The notes: a model not told the origin generated them from the sequence alone. A stretch of DNA of 40,000 nucleotides from Chlorobiaceae bacterium (GCA_013334755.1 JAAXWX010000015.1:1-40000), one strand, 5' to 3'. Shown: positions 18,382 to 28,505, counted from the first letter of the stretch. Translations and numbers: made by a program.

Positions 18382-20490
18382 TCAGGGTCGAGTGTCCTCG
18401 ATTTTCGAGTTTTTTCTCAGAGATGAGAAATATTCGGCAAAAAACTGCTCCTGTTTTGCCCGCAGCAGTTGCGGGGCAACACCTGATTTTTCAGTCGCTA
18501 TGTTCAGCCCTGCAGGAAGAATTTTTCTGGCTACCTGTACAAGAGCATAGCCATCGCTTGTTTTAACAGGAGCAGAGAGCTTTCCAGGAGCAAGACCCGA
18601 CATGGCTTCAACAAGAGTGCGGTCAACACCATAGCCGGGAATAAAGCCGTCTCTCCACCGAATGCTGTCGGCGGCCACAACCTTAAGCCCTGGTTTTGCC
18701 AGCGCGATCTTTTCAAGTGTCACTCCCGGCCCTTTTGCCATTGTCGCAAGTTGTTTCTCAAGGGCAGCACCCTTCTTTTCCCGTACCAGTTCTGCCGTAA
18801 TTCTTGCTTTCAGTTCCTGATCAAGCAGCCGGTAACCGGTATCATTCTTGCCAGTCAAACGCATCACATAAAAACCTCTTTCAGTTTCAAGAACGTCAGA
18901 AACATCCCCCTCACCTGCCTTGAAAGCAAATGCTGTTATTTTCTCACTGTAACCGATAGGCGCAATAGCCATACGCCTGCCGAACTCCCCTGTCTTGCCG
19001 ACAGGAAGCCTCTGAGTGGCTGCGCTTTTGTCAAATCCTTTCTCTTTGGCATTTATCTGAAACGCTGTAGCAAGACGCCGCTCACTGTCAACGGTTTCCG
19101 TTGAAGGCCTTATGTTCCGGACAATCTCGGAGCAGACTGCACTAACCGTATCAAAACCGGTGACTTTGATAATGTGCAGACCGAACTGGGTCTGAACCGG
19201 CCCGACAACAGATCCCGGACGTGCATTGAAGACCGCTGCAGCAAATTCCGGCACCATACGTTCCTTGCTGAACCATCCGATATCTCCTCCAATGGCTGCA
19301 CTGACGGGATCGGCGGAATATTTTTTTGCAAGCACATCAAAAGGAATACCTGCCTGAAGCTCTTTGAAAATAATCACTGAAAGCTCCCGTACTCTCTGAA
19401 TATCATCGCGGCTTGCCGGATTGAAGCGCAGAAGAATGTGCGAGGCTCTTGCAACAGGCTGTGCGGCTGCAGTCACCTGCTTGACCTTTATCAGGCGATA
19501 TTCGCCACGGTCAGCTATCGGCCCGACAATCGTTCCCGGTTTGAGATTCGATGGCGTGAAAAGAGCCGCCCCTGCCGCCGGTGAAAAATCCGCACGGGTA
19601 TAGGCGTGATTGATCCCTGTCGGACGATCGCTCTGCACTTTGACATAGTCACTGTCATCGACCGATCTGGAAAAATCGGCGCGGATAGTTTCAAGTTCAG
19701 TTCGAACAGCAAGACTGTCCTTTGATGAAGGAGTCAGAGGGAAAAAAACAAAATCCGCTTTTCGTGAAGGAAGCTGTTTCAAAAGCTCTTTATGCTCATC
19801 GAAATATTTCTTTATCTCATCATCCTTAACCGGGAAATTGCTGTCAGCACCGGCGAAACTGAAAGGAACCGGAATAAATGATGCTGAAAAAAGGGTAAAC
19901 TGCCTGCTGACAATATCGCCAACCTCCCTGTCGGTCACATGGACAAGGGTTTGCAGTGCCCTGATAAGCTTGTTCACCATGAGTTCGCGACGGACAACCT
20001 TTTCAAGCTGCGTCCATAACTCCTTGTTACGAGGATCGCGGCGGGCAAGATCCAGTTTGTTGCGATCAATGGCTCCAGTAGCCGGATTGACAAAATTCTG
20101 GCGAATCACCAGGGGAGGGTTGGAGCTGTCGAGAGCCTCAATCACTTCCCTGTCCTGAAGGGAGATGCCGAATTTCTCGAACTGCTGATCAAGCAAGGTT
20201 TGATCAACCACGGCATTCCATGCCTGCTCCTGAAGCCCGAGTTCGGTTTCCGGCGTCACTTCAGCTCCCGGGTTGCTTCTCCGGAAATTTTCAGTCATCG
20301 ACTTGTAGACCTCTTCATACTGGCTGAAAGGAATAGCCTTGCCATTGACCTTGCCTGCCTGATTATTTGTTTTGCCGGTATTGCCGGTAAAATTCATTCC
20401 CCATTCAAAGACAATAAGCGCAAGAAACGCTGCCAACAGGGTGTAGAGTATAATATGAGTCTTATCCCGCAAGCTGGACATTACAGCCAT
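18382..20490 (-). CDS. ppiD: Periplasmic peptidyl-prolyl isomerase, PpiD/SurA-like
   Basis: A 702-aa protein anchored by one membrane helix (about 13-33, ILYTLLAAFLALIVFEWGM), followed by a SurA_N/PpiD-type chaperone region (about 45-190) and a clear PpiC/parvulin rotamase domain starting near residue 346 (ARASHILLRF, then SADPVSAAIGGDIGWF, FGLHIIKVTGF). A second, more diverged parvulin-like repeat may lie at about 470-560. PpiD-type proteins help outer-membrane and secreted proteins fold as they leave the Sec channel. The length is near the E. coli protein (623) plus about 80. The ATG at 20490 is used; MSSLRDK at 20481 is an equally possible start. It follows pcm by 26 bases on the same strand and is convergent with ptsI, with only 13 bases between stops. 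Confidence 0.9.
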   Translation of the reverse strand: MAVMSSLRDKTHIILYTLLAAFLALIVFEWGMNFTGNTGKTNNQAGKVNGKAIPFSQYEEVYKSMTENFRRSNPGAEVTPETELGLQEQAWNAVVDQTLLDQQFEKFGISLQDREVIEALDSSNPPLVIRQNFVNPATGAIDRNKLDLARRDPRNKELWTQLEKVVRRELMVNKLIRALQTLVHVTDREVGDIVSRQFTLFSASFIPVPFSFAGADSNFPVKDDEIKKYFDEHKELLKQLPSRKADFVFFPLTPSSKDSLAVRTELETIRADFSRSVDDSDYVKVQSDRPTGINHAYTRADFSPAAGAALFTPSNLKPGTIVGPIADRGEYRLIKVKQVTAAAQPVARASHILLRFNPASRDDIQRVRELSVIIFKELQAGIPFDVLAKKYSADPVSAAIGGDIGWFSKERMVPEFAAAVFNARPGSVVGPVQTQFGLHIIKVTGFDTVSAVCSEIVRNIRPSTETVDSERRLATAFQINAKEKGFDKSAATQRLPVGKTGEFGRRMAIAPIGYSEKITAFAFKAGEGDVSDVLETERGFYVMRLTGKNDTGYRLLDQELKARITAELVREKKGAALEKQLATMAKGPGVTLEKIALAKPGLKVVAADSIRWRDGFIPGYGVDRTLVEAMSGLAPGKLSAPVKTSDGYALVQVARKILPAGLNIATEKSGVAPQLLRAKQEQFFAEYFSSLRKNSKIEDTRP
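18397..18415 (+). terminator. Intrinsic terminator of the rfaE2-ptsI run, inside the ppiD 3' end
   Basis: CTCGA (18397-18401), TTT loop, TCGAG (18405-18409), then six T (18410-18415). It lies 29 bases after the ptsI stop and within the last codons of the convergent ppiD gene, so the same bases code for the end of PpiD. The stem is only five base pairs, so strength is uncertain. Confidence 0.5.
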
Positions 20491-20516
20491 AAATCATCCC
20501 TTCATTAAGTATGTTG

Positions 20517-21182
20517 TTAAAAAACAGTATCGTTCCAGCCTTCCCTGCCGACCAGCGGCACAAAAACAAAGTGCTGAAACACCTCTCTTTTGAAATCGTT
20601 ACCCTCTCTTAAAAAAACTGTCATCTGCTGTGAATCATTTCCGCCTACGGGTATAACCAGACAACCGTTTTCAGCAAGCTGCCGCAAAAGCGACTCCGGC
20701 TCCTTTGGAGCTCCTGCAGTGACCATAATCCCGTCGAACGGCGCTTTATCCAACCACCCAAGCGTTCCGTCTCCAAAACGGCAGGCTATGTTGAGCCCAA
20801 GCCTGGCAAAGAGTTTTTCAGCTCTCTCATACAGCTCGAAAATCCGTTCAACAGTAAAAACCGAATAACCAAGGGCATCAAGAATTGCCGCCTGATAGCC
20901 TGATCCTGTACCGATTTCGAGCACCCTGCCCGAAGAGCAACGCTCAACGAGAAGGGCAGTCATAAAGGCCACCGTGTAGGGTTGGGAAATGGTCTGACCA
21001 AACCCGATGGGATAAGCGCTGTCGATATAGGCTGAATCTGCGGCATCACCCTCCAAAAAAAGCTCTCTTCGAACTTCCAGAAAAGCATCAAGCACCCGCC
21101 GATTCACAATACCATACCGTTGCAGCGTTTCAACCATTTCCCTTCGCCTGAGATTCAGAAGCTTTTCTGCCTGTTTCATCAA
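20517..21182 (-). CDS. pcm: Protein-L-isoaspartate O-methyltransferase
   Basis: A 221-aa SAM-dependent enzyme that methylates L-isoaspartyl residues and starts the repair of aged proteins. The family marks are clear: AYPIGFGQTISQPYTVAFMT (56-76 region, the substrate loop), VLEIGTGSGYQAAIL (SAM motif I), GDGTLGWLDKAPFDGIMVTA and the closing FVFVPLVGREGW. The length is normal (about 208-225). It is transcribed with ppiD (26-base gap), so folding and repair of proteins share a transcript. The start codon is followed closely by a second possible start (MMK). Confidence 0.94.
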   Translation of the reverse strand: MMKQAEKLLNLRRREMVETLQRYGIVNRRVLDAFLEVRRELFLEGDAADSAYIDSAYPIGFGQTISQPYTVAFMTALLVERCSSGRVLEIGTGSGYQAAILDALGYSVFTVERIFELYERAEKLFARLGLNIACRFGDGTLGWLDKAPFDGIMVTAGAPKEPESLLRQLAENGCLVIPVGGNDSQQMTVFLREGNDFKREVFQHFVFVPLVGREGWNDTVF

Positions 21183-21280
21183 AGAAAGAAAAATTTTTGA
21201 GCTTATCTTTCAATCCACCCTGCGGGTATCCCTCCCCGTACCGGAATGGCTTAATATTGCATCAAAAACAACAAAAAACA

Positions 21281-21850
21281 ATGTCCATAGAGCAGTTTAC
21301 CATTTTTGGAAGTAAATACCGCTCAGGCTCCTATATCCTCCTGATACATCTTTCAAGCTCTCTGCACCTTGCATTCGGCCGGTTTCAGCAGGGAAAGCTG
21401 CTGCCGGTATCAGCCGGTGACTATCTCTACATCGGTTCTGCGCTGGGCGGCGGGAAAAGAGGTGCTCCACTTGCAAGGCGACTTATCCGCCACGCTTCAC
21501 GATCAGCCAAAAAAGATCCCCATCTGATCCGGACATCAATAATGACGCTTTTTTCCGAAGATACTTGTACAGAACAAAGCAATCCCCCGGAAAAAAAACT
21601 CCGATGGCATATCGATTACCTTCTTGACCTTCAGGAAGCTCAAATCGACCATATTGTCATCATCCGCAGTCCATTGAAACTCGAACAAATGCTGTCGGAG
21701 CTGCTCGAACCGCTTCCTGAAACCTCTCTTGTTGCCTCACGGCTTGGCGCCCAGGATACCCGGAACAGCACTCATCTTCTCCGGATCACCAATCAGGAAC
21801 GAATTCTTGAACTGCTCCGGAAAAAAATACCCGGCATGATTGCCACATGA
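21281..21850 (+). CDS. GIY-YIG nuclease-like protein, DUF123 family
   Basis: A 189-aa protein of the DUF123 (COG1833) group, related to GIY-YIG nucleases. The GDYLYIGSALGGG stretch is the GIY-YIG equivalent; LARRLIRHASRS and the spacing to LRWHIDYLLDLQEA are typical of the group, as is the late SRLGAQD segment. In some proteins DUF123 is fused to endonuclease III, suggesting DNA repair, but no activity is proven. An insertion of about 25 residues (around FSEDTCTEQSNPPEKK) sits between the two conserved parts. The frame is open from 21197, but the ATG at 21281 removes an unlikely Pro-rich leader and gives the family length. It is convergent with ftsY; the stops are three bases apart. Confidence 0.82.
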   Translation: MSIEQFTIFGSKYRSGSYILLIHLSSSLHLAFGRFQQGKLLPVSAGDYLYIGSALGGGKRGAPLARRLIRHASRSAKKDPHLIRTSIMTLFSEDTCTEQSNPPEKKLRWHIDYLLDLQEAQIDHIVIIRSPLKLEQMLSELLEPLPETSLVASRLGAQDTRNSTHLLRITNQERILELLRKKIPGMIAT

Positions 21851-21853
21851 AGC

Positions 21854-22807
21854 CTATTTCAGATCCTGACCAAGCAGCGCTGCAACAAATTCTGCTCGAT
21901 CAAACAACTGAAGGTCGTCAATTTTCTCCCCGACACCGATATACTTGACCGGCAGCTTCAGTTCGCGTGAAATGGACAGTACAATCCCGCCTTTGGCGGT
22001 TCCGTCAAGCTTGGTAACCACAAGACCGGTCACCTGGACAAACCGTGTAAACTCCCTTGCCTGCAGTACGGCGTTCTGTCCGGTGGTGCCGTCAAGAACC
22101 AGCAGTACCTCATGCGGTGCATCGGGAATCCTTTTTTTGGCCACCCGCATGATTTTGGCAAGCTCTTCCATCAAATGGCTTTTGTTATGCAGGCGCCCGG
22201 CTGTATCAACCAGCACAACATCGGCATTTCTCGATACCGCAGCACTGACGGCATCGTAGACTACCGAGGCCGGATCGGAACCCTGTCCCTGACCGATCAT
22301 GGGCACACCAGCCCTGTCCGCCCATATCTGAAGCTGTTCATAAGCTGCAGCCCTGAAGGTATCAGCCGCCGCTATAATGACTTTTTTACCTGCCTTGTCA
22401 TAATTATGGGCCAGTTTGGCAACACTGGTGGTCTTGCCTGCACCATTGACACCGACAATTAAAATAACGTAGGGTTTTGCCGGTAGAGGTGCATCAAAAT
22501 CAAGCGGATGATCCTCTCCGGTTTCCTCAAGCATGAGCTGAATCTCCTCCATGAGCATCTTGTTCAGCTCCTCTTCCGAACGATAGGTCTCCTGTTTCGC
22601 CCGTTCCGTAATCGCATCTACAATTCCAAGTGTTGTTTCAACACCAACATCGGCCGCAACAAGAATCGTTTCAAGCGCTTCAAGGAACTCCTCGTCTATC
22701 TCCGTTTTCCCTTTTGTAATGACGGCAAGCTTTTCCTTAAAGGTATCCCGGGTTTTTTCGAGCCCTTCTTTCAGCCTTGATATTTTGAATTTGTCAAAAA
22801 AACCCAT
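21854..22807 (-). CDS. ftsY: Signal recognition particle receptor FtsY
   Basis: A 317-aa SRP receptor GTPase that docks ribosome-SRP complexes at the membrane. It has an N-domain helix bundle and a G-domain with G1 GVNGAGKTTSVAKLA (near residue 116), DTFRAAAYEQL, G3 DTAGRLHNKSHLMEEL, G4 TKLDGTAKGG and closing GVGEKIDDLQLFD. The acidic A-domain of E. coli FtsY is missing, as in many bacteria. The start MGFFDKFKISRL was chosen; the frame reaches a GTG at 22846, but those 13 residues (LLITNRRQYPLF) do not look like FtsY. Divergent from thiL. Confidence 0.95.
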   Translation of the reverse strand: MGFFDKFKISRLKEGLEKTRDTFKEKLAVITKGKTEIDEEFLEALETILVAADVGVETTLGIVDAITERAKQETYRSEEELNKMLMEEIQLMLEETGEDHPLDFDAPLPAKPYVILIVGVNGAGKTTSVAKLAHNYDKAGKKVIIAAADTFRAAAYEQLQIWADRAGVPMIGQGQGSDPASVVYDAVSAAVSRNADVVLVDTAGRLHNKSHLMEELAKIMRVAKKRIPDAPHEVLLVLDGTTGQNAVLQAREFTRFVQVTGLVVTKLDGTAKGGIVLSISRELKLPVKYIGVGEKIDDLQLFDRAEFVAALLGQDLK

Positions 22808-22917
22808 AAAAAGTGGATATTGCCTTCTGTTAGTGATAAGTAGCACCCCTGAGGCGGGGAGTTACGGTGACGTATGCGACACAACGACCAAGAGCAAAAC
22901 TCAATTTACGTAAAAAA

Positions 22918-23985
22918 ATGCCATATAAAGCTATTTCAGGCATAGGGGAATTCGGTCTGATCGACAAAATCTCAGCTCTTGCTGAACCAACCCTTCATGC
23001 TGTACCGGAACTCCTGACGGGTATTGGTGACGATTGCGCTGTATTTCAACCTTCGGCTGAACTTCTGCAGGTATCGACAACCGATATGCTTGCAGACCAG
23101 GTTCACTTTGATCTCCTGACGACCCCACTGAAACATCTTGGCAGCAAAGCTATCAGCGTGAATGTTTCCGATATCTGCGCCATGAACGCCCTCCCCCGCT
23201 ATGCTCTGATTTCGATTGCTGTTCCTGCCTCCTTTTCAGTTGCAATGGTTGAGGAGCTGTATCTCGGCATGAGCCACGCAGCAAAGGAGTACGGCCTTGC
23301 CATTGCCGGAGGAGACACCTCTTCATCCCGCTCAGGTCTGGTCATTTCAGTCGCCATGATCGGGGAGGTCTCCCGTGAGCAGATCACACACAGGAGCGGT
23401 GCCGCACCTGGAGAACTTCTCTGTTTGACCGGCTCTCTTGGCGGTGCTGCCGCCGGCCTCAAACTTCTTATGCGTGAAAAAGAGATCATGCTGAACCATA
23501 TCGAAAACAACGAGAGCTATACCCGAAACGTCATGGCTGACCTGGAAGAACACAGCGAAGCCATACAACAGCATTTGCTCCCCCTTGCCCGCATTGATAT
23601 TGTCAGGTTTTTCCATGCAAGGAATATACGCCCCTCTTCAATGATCGACATTTCCGACGGCCTCAGCTCTGATCTTCAGCATATCTGCAATCGTTCGAAC
23701 ATCGGAGCCCTGATACATGAAGGCCGTATTCCAATTCATTCCAGCGCACGCCGCATTGCTGATGAACTGCAGGATGATGCCCTGAGCTGGGCTTTGACGG
23801 GCGGCGAGGATTACCAGCTTCTCTTTTCCATCCCGAAAGAAGCATACCCGGCAATTGCCGATCACAAAGGGATAACGGTCATCGGCGAAACAACCGATAT
23901 GGAAGAAGGCGTGCAACTGAGCGATATTTACGGCATGAAGATTGATCTGTCATCAATCAGGGGATTCGACCATTTTTGCTCGTAA
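22918..23985 (+). CDS. thiL: Thiamine-monophosphate kinase
   Basis: A 355-aa ATP-dependent kinase of the PurM/ThiL fold that converts thiamine phosphate to the diphosphate. Seen: GEFGLIDKI, GIGDDCAVF (nucleotide/Mg loop), TTDMLADQVHF, NVSDICAMNALPRYAL, GGDTSSSRSGL, MIDISDGLSSDLQHIC and WALTGGEDYQLLFS. All expected blocks are present. An in-frame GTG at 22867 would add 17 residues; the ATG at 22918, next to an A-rich tract, gives the family N-terminus. Followed by a tRNA gene. No thiamine biosynthesis genes sit nearby and no TPP riboswitch is evident upstream. Confidence 0.94.
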   Translation: MPYKAISGIGEFGLIDKISALAEPTLHAVPELLTGIGDDCAVFQPSAELLQVSTTDMLADQVHFDLLTTPLKHLGSKAISVNVSDICAMNALPRYALISIAVPASFSVAMVEELYLGMSHAAKEYGLAIAGGDTSSSRSGLVISVAMIGEVSREQITHRSGAAPGELLCLTGSLGGAAAGLKLLMREKEIMLNHIENNESYTRNVMADLEEHSEAIQQHLLPLARIDIVRFFHARNIRPSSMIDISDGLSSDLQHICNRSNIGALIHEGRIPIHSSARRIADELQDDALSWALTGGEDYQLLFSIPKEAYPAIADHKGITVIGETTDMEEGVQLSDIYGMKIDLSSIRGFDHFCS

Positions 23986-24035
23986 CAACTTCCTTCTCAT
24001 AACGACAAGAGGCTAAGCAAGAGCGATTTATTTTT

Positions 24036-24063
24036 TTGGGAAAGAGCGCGAAGATGGTAAATT
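24036..24063 (+). promoter_or_regulatory. Putative promoter of tRNA-Leu
   Basis: TTGGGA (24036-24041) and TAAATT (24058-24063) are separated by 16 bases, placing a start of transcription about 20 bases before the tRNA. It lies in the 106-base space after thiL. Only moderate matches to a housekeeping promoter. Confidence 0.35.
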
Positions 24064-24091
24064 ATTCGTCCTCGTTCACACAAGAGAGTAA

Positions 24092-24180
24092 GCCGAAGTG
24101 GCGGAACTGGTAGACGCCCGGGACTTAAAATCCCGTGTTCAGCAATGGACGTACGGGTTCGATTCCCGTCTTCGGCACCA
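24092..24180 (+). tRNA. tRNA-Leu (anticodon UAA)
   Basis: The 7-bp acceptor stem GCCGAAG/CTTCGGC, D-arm with GGTAGACGC, anticodon stem CGGGA/TCCCG around loop CTTAAAA (anticodon TAA, reads UUA/UUG), a long class II variable arm and a T-arm ACGGG-TTCGATT-CCCGT are all visible. ACCA is encoded at the 3' end (24177-24180). This is a complete and ordinary leucine tRNA. Confidence 0.97.
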
Positions 24181-24327
24181 AAACTATCCTCTTTTCATGG
24201 CCAATTTGTTCCTGTCGATTTTACTCGATATAAAACCAAACTACATTAGATCGCTGGAGTTATAACGATATTCCTTCATGTCAAGGATACCAGATATCCT
24301 GCAGATAACTAACAAACCAGAACAATC

Positions 24328-25701
24328 ATGAGTTCGGAATTTACGAAGATCCTGCTGAACGAGGATGAAATGCCTCGCCAATGGTACAATATCCAGGCTG
24401 ATTTGCCTTCACCGCTGCCTCCTCCTTTAGGGCCGGATGGCAACCCGATAGGCCCGGATGCCCTTGCAAAGGTTTTTCCGATGAACCTTATCGAACAGGA
24501 AATGAGCACTGAGCGCTGGATAGATATCCCTCAGGAGGTGCAGGCTATACTGAAACTCTGGCGCCCGTCACCACTCTATCGTGCCAGACGGCTTGAGGCA
24601 GCACTCAAGACTCCGGCAAAGATTTTCTACAAGAATGAAGGAGTGTCACCGGCAGGAAGCCATAAACCCAATACCGCCGTTGCCCAGGCATGGTACAATA
24701 AAGAGTTCGGAATAAAACACCTCATTACTGAAACCGGTGCCGGCCAGTGGGGAAGCGCACTTGCCATGAGTTGCAAGCTTGTCGGTATCGGCTGCAAGGT
24801 CTTCATGGTGCGTATCAGCTTCGACCAGAAGCCATTCCGCAAAATCATGATGAAAACCTGGGGCGCCGACTGTATTGCAAGCCCCAGCCGGGAAACCGCT
24901 GTCGGACGAAGAATTCTTGAGGACATGCCCGATACACCCGGAAGCCTTGCCATTGCTATCAGCGAAGCCATCGAGCAGGCCGTCGGAAATGATGATACAC
25001 GCTATGCTCTCGGCAGCGTCTTGAACCACGTAATGCTGCATCAGACTATTATCGGCCTTGAAGCCCGCAAACAGCTTGATAAAGTAGGCCTCTATCCTGA
25101 TGTTGTCATCGGGTGTGCCGGAGGCGGTTCAAACTTTGCCGGCATCAGTTTTCCCTTTATCTGTGACAAGATTCACGGTCGTGAAGTTCAGGTCATTGCG
25201 ACAGAGCCCGAAGCATGCCCGACCCTCACCAGAGGCCCCTATGTCTATGATAACGGAGATGAGGCCAAAATGACGCCACTGCTTGCGATGCACAGCCTTG
25301 GCCACAGCTTTATTCCACCAGCCATTCATGCCGGCGGGTTACGCTATCACGGTATGGCACCGCTGGTAAGCCATGTCAAACAGCTCGGCCTGATTGAAGC
25401 CACAGCCATTGGCCAGACGGAATGTTATGAGGCCGCACTGCTTTTTGCCCATACCGAAGGGTTCATCCCGGCACCGGAAACGTCACATGCCATTGCACAG
25501 ACAATCCGTGAAGCAAAAAGAGCCAAAGAAGAGGGCAAGGAGAAGGTGATTCTCATGAACTGGTCAGGCCATGGACTGATGGATCTTCAGGGTTATGATG
25601 CCTTCATGTCAGGAAAGCTCAGTGACTACGCGCTGCCCGAAGAGCTCCTGCAGCGCTCGCTGATCTCCGTCAAGGATCATCCGCTGCCTCCCCGTCTTTA
25701 G
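24328..25701 (+). CDS. trpB2: TrpB2-type tryptophan synthase beta chain (PLP enzyme)
   Basis: A 457-aa member of the TrpB-like (TrpB2) family, which makes tryptophan from indole and serine. The PLP lysine lies in [10 protein letters not shown] at Lys113, the ligand region is [12 protein letters not shown], and the phosphate-binding loop is [11 protein letters not shown]. It is longer at the N-terminus than TrpB1 (residues 1-80, with [15 protein letters not shown]), which is typical of this clade. TrpB2 does not need TrpA in some organisms; whether this one is the main enzyme cannot be judged, since no other trp gene is present. A strong bidirectional terminator follows six bases after the stop. 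The 147 bases between the tRNA and this gene show no obvious feature. Confidence 0.93.
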   Translation: MSSEFTKILLNEDEMPRQWYNIQADLPSPLPPPLGPDGNPIGPDALAKVFPMNLIEQEMSTERWIDIPQEVQAILKLWRPSPLYRARRLEAALKTPAKIFYKNEGVSPAGSHKPNTAVAQAWYNKEFGIKHLITETGAGQWGSALAMSCKLVGIGCKVFMVRISFDQKPFRKIMMKTWGADCIASPSRETAVGRRILEDMPDTPGSLAIAISEAIEQAVGNDDTRYALGSVLNHVMLHQTIIGLEARKQLDKVGLYPDVVIGCAGGGSNFAGISFPFICDKIHGREVQVIATEPEACPTLTRGPYVYDNGDEAKMTPLLAMHSLGHSFIPPAIHAGGLRYHGMAPLVSHVKQLGLIEATAIGQTECYEAALLFAHTEGFIPAPETSHAIAQTIREAKRAKEEGKEKVILMNWSGHGLMDLQGYDAFMSGKLSDYALPEELLQRSLISVKDHPLPPRL

Positions 25702-25706
25702 ACACA

Positions 25707-25750
25707 AAAAAGAGGCTGCCCCGGTTTTACTTCCGTGACAGCCTCTTTTC
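25707..25750. terminator. Bidirectional intrinsic terminator between trpB2 and clpC
   Basis: AAAAGAGGCTG (25708-25718) pairs perfectly with CAGCCTCTTTT (25739-25749), with an inner CGG/CCG pair, so a stem of 11 bp or more. A-run on the left and T-run on the right let it act for the plus-strand trpB2 and the minus-strand clpC. Confidence 0.88.
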
Positions 25751-25780
25751 CATTATGACATCACATCCTGAAAGCGGCGG

Positions 25781-28321
25781 TTACTCCTGCTTTTCCTCTT
25801 TCTTATCGAGGCTGACAGGTGCTGCTCCATCAAGAAAAGCAAGTTCATTCGTCTTTTCATCCAGGGCAATCCTGATTGTACTCCCTTCGGAAAATCTCCC
25901 CTTGAGCATCTCTTCGGCAAGCGGATCTTCCACGTATTTCTGCAGAGCCCTTTTCAAAGGACGGGCACCATATTTCTGGTCATAGCCTTTATCGACAAGA
26001 AACTCCTTGGCTTTTTCATCAATTTGAACCTCAATGCCCATTTCGTGGAGCCTCTTGAACAGCTTGCCGGCAGTAATATCGATGATTTTGAAAATATGCT
26101 GCTTTTCGAGCGGGTGAAAAACGATGATATCATCAATACGATTAAGGAACTCCGGATTGAAAACCCGTTTAAGGGCATCCTCTATGGTGGACTTCATCGC
26201 CTTGTAGCTTCCTGTCGAATCGTCCGGAGCTGTAAAGCCCATGCCCGACCCTGCACCGAAGCTTTTGATATCCTTTGCGCCGATATTGGAGGTCATGATA
26301 ATAACCGTATTACGGAAATCAACCTTTCGCCCGAGCCCGTCAGTCAGAACACCTTCATCAAGCACCTGGAGCAGGATATTGAACACATCCGGATGCGCTT
26401 TTTCGATCTCATCGATAAGCACCACTGAATAAGGTTTGCGGCGGACTTTTTCCGTCAGCTGACCACCCTCTTCATAGCCGACATATCCCGGAGGCGCGCC
26501 AACAAGACGGCTGACCGAGAACTTCTCCATATACTCACTCATATCGGCTCTGATCAAGGCATCCTCTGTATCGAAAAGATAGCGGGTCAGTGCCTTGGCA
26601 AGCTCTGTCTTGCCGACACCTGTAGGTCCGAGGAAAATAAAGGAGCCGATAGGACGTGATGGATCTTTCAATCCTGCACGTGTACGCTGAATGGCCTTGG
26701 TGATCTTTTTAATGGCCTCATCCTGCCCGATAACCTCCTTTGTAAGGTCGGCCTCCATGGTCAGCAGCTTTTTCGATTCAGACTGTGCAACCCTGACTAC
26801 CGGAATACCGGTCATCATGGCAATGACCGCGGTAATATCAGCCTCGGTTACATCGTAAACGCTTTCGGCGGCCCTGTCTTCCCACTCCTGCTTGGCCTGG
26901 TCAAGTGCATCGATAAGATGTTTCTCCTTGTCGCGAAGCCTTGCCGCCTCCTCAAAATTCTGCATCTTCACAACCTGGTTCTTTTCTGTCTTGACCTCCT
27001 CAATGGATTTTTCAAGTTCAAGAATTTCCTGCGGTACATGGATATTGCTTAAATGGACCCTTGCTCCGGCCTCATCCATAACATCAATGGCTTTATCGGG
27101 CAGAAAGCGGTCGGTGATATATCGTTCGGAGAGCTTTACAGCCTTTTCAATTGAGTCTCCCGAATAGTTCACATGATGATGTGCCTCATACTTCGACTTG
27201 ATATTGTTGAGAATCTGGATGGTCTCATCTACCGAGGTAGGTTCAACCATGATTTTCTGGAACCTCCTGTCGAGAGCACCATCTTTTTCAATAAACTGAC
27301 GGTATTCGTCCAGCGTGGTTGCTCCGATACACTGGAGTTCACCGCGGGCAAGAGCCGGCTTGAAAATATTGCTTGCGTCAAGCGAACCCGAAGCACCACC
27401 GGCACCGACAATGGTATGCAGTTCATCGATGAACAGGATCACATCGCGAGAGCGTTCAAGCTCATTCATGAGGGCTTTCATCCGCTCCTCAAACTGACCC
27501 CTGTATTTGGTGCCGGCAACAAGGGCCGCAAGGTCAAGGGCAACCACCCTCTTGTCGTAAAGCACTCTTGATACCTTTCTCTGCACAATCTTGAGGGCAA
27601 GACCTTCAGCAATGGCGGTTTTGCCGACGCCGGGTTCGCCAATCAGCACCGGGTTGTTCTTTTTCCGGCGGCTCAGTACCTGGGCAACGCGCTCAATCTC
27701 CTTTTCACGTCCGATGATCGGATCAAGTTTGTCATCAAGGGCAAGACGGGTAAGATCACGACCGAAGTTGTCGAGCACAGGGGTCTTTGTTCTCTCGCCT
27801 TTTCTCTGCTCAGGCCGTTTCGGCTGCCGTTCAGCCCCTCCGGACGAATAGGCGCCCTCCATAGGCGGCTCATCAGAATCACTTTTGCTGCTCGAGATGC
27901 TCAAAAGCTCATCGCGGACGAGATCATAGGTGACGCCAAACTGTTCGAGAATCTGAGCGGCGATATTGTCATCCCCTTTCATGATCGACAGCAGAAGATG
28001 CTCGGTTCCTATAATATTCGACTTGCAGATTTTTGCTTCGAGATAGGTGATTTTCAGCACTTTTTCAGCCTGTTTGGTCAGCGGAACATTCCCCATCTGG
28101 GCTTCTGCAACCTTGGGATGGGTACTTTCCTCAATTTTCAGCTTGAGACCGTACAGATCTATCTTGAGATTCTTCAGGATTCTGGCACCGATGCCTTCTC
28201 CCTCCTTGATGAGACCAAGAAGCAGATGCTCAGTCCCTATATAGTCATGACCTAACCGAAGAGCTTCCTCCCGGCTGAGGCGGATGACATCCTGTACTCT
28301 ATTTGAAAAATTTCCTTCCAT
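25781..28321 (-). CDS. clpC: ATP-dependent Clp protease ATPase subunit ClpC
   Basis: An 846-aa AAA+ unfoldase that feeds ClpP and controls stress proteolysis. Two Clp_N repeats (about 2-145, with GTEHLLLGL and GTEHLLLSI), D1 with Walker [10 protein letters not shown] (about 227-235) and [11 protein letters not shown], a UVR motif segment in the middle domain (about 425-460, [12 protein letters not shown]), and D2 with Walker [10 protein letters not shown] (about 564-572), [12 protein letters not shown] and the C-terminal GARPLKRAL. The UVR motif and short middle domain separate it from ClpB; it is ClpC rather than ClpA. A Ser/Gly-rich linker (about 150-180) follows the N-domain. ClpP and McsA/McsB are not in the window. 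Its promoter and terminator are both recognisable, so it is probably a single-gene transcript. Confidence 0.95.
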   Translation of the reverse strand: MEGNFSNRVQDVIRLSREEALRLGHDYIGTEHLLLGLIKEGEGIGARILKNLKIDLYGLKLKIEESTHPKVAEAQMGNVPLTKQAEKVLKITYLEAKICKSNIIGTEHLLLSIMKGDDNIAAQILEQFGVTYDLVRDELLSISSSKSDSDEPPMEGAYSSGGAERQPKRPEQRKGERTKTPVLDNFGRDLTRLALDDKLDPIIGREKEIERVAQVLSRRKKNNPVLIGEPGVGKTAIAEGLALKIVQRKVSRVLYDKRVVALDLAALVAGTKYRGQFEERMKALMNELERSRDVILFIDELHTIVGAGGASGSLDASNIFKPALARGELQCIGATTLDEYRQFIEKDGALDRRFQKIMVEPTSVDETIQILNNIKSKYEAHHHVNYSGDSIEKAVKLSERYITDRFLPDKAIDVMDEAGARVHLSNIHVPQEILELEKSIEEVKTEKNQVVKMQNFEEAARLRDKEKHLIDALDQAKQEWEDRAAESVYDVTEADITAVIAMMTGIPVVRVAQSESKKLLTMEADLTKEVIGQDEAIKKITKAIQRTRAGLKDPSRPIGSFIFLGPTGVGKTELAKALTRYLFDTEDALIRADMSEYMEKFSVSRLVGAPPGYVGYEEGGQLTEKVRRKPYSVVLIDEIEKAHPDVFNILLQVLDEGVLTDGLGRKVDFRNTVIIMTSNIGAKDIKSFGAGSGMGFTAPDDSTGSYKAMKSTIEDALKRVFNPEFLNRIDDIIVFHPLEKQHIFKIIDITAGKLFKRLHEMGIEVQIDEKAKEFLVDKGYDQKYGARPLKRALQKYVEDPLAEEMLKGRFSEGSTIRIALDEKTNELAFLDGAAPVSLDKKEEKQE

Positions 28322-28414
28322 TCTTTTATTGTATCGGTAAAATTATTGTGAATAACCCGTTACATCATCTCCTGATCCTGATACGCACACGGCAAATATG
28401 ACACAGAAAAAATA

Positions 28415-28443
28415 ATTATATAAAGATAGCTACTTTATAACAA
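28415..28443 (-). promoter_or_regulatory. Near-consensus promoter of clpC
   Basis: On the minus strand TTGTTA (28443-28438) and TATAAT (28420-28415) are 17 bases apart, so -10 is perfect and -35 matches four of six positions. The predicted start is near 28408, leaving a leader of about 87 bases before the clpC ATG. No CIRCE or clear CtsR-type repeat was recognised in the leader. Confidence 0.65.
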
Positions 28444-28505
28444 TTCCATAAAAACAGAAAACTCTCTCTGCCTGTTAAAGGTTCGCTATTACTCCATGAT
28501 CACCT

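Noticed and set aside
22840-22920. Possible TPP riboswitch between ftsY and thiL (CACCCCTGAGGCGGGG)
   Set aside because: Only a short CCCC/GGGG stem is present. The conserved CUGAGA and the second thi-box block are missing, and thiL is not usually controlled this way.
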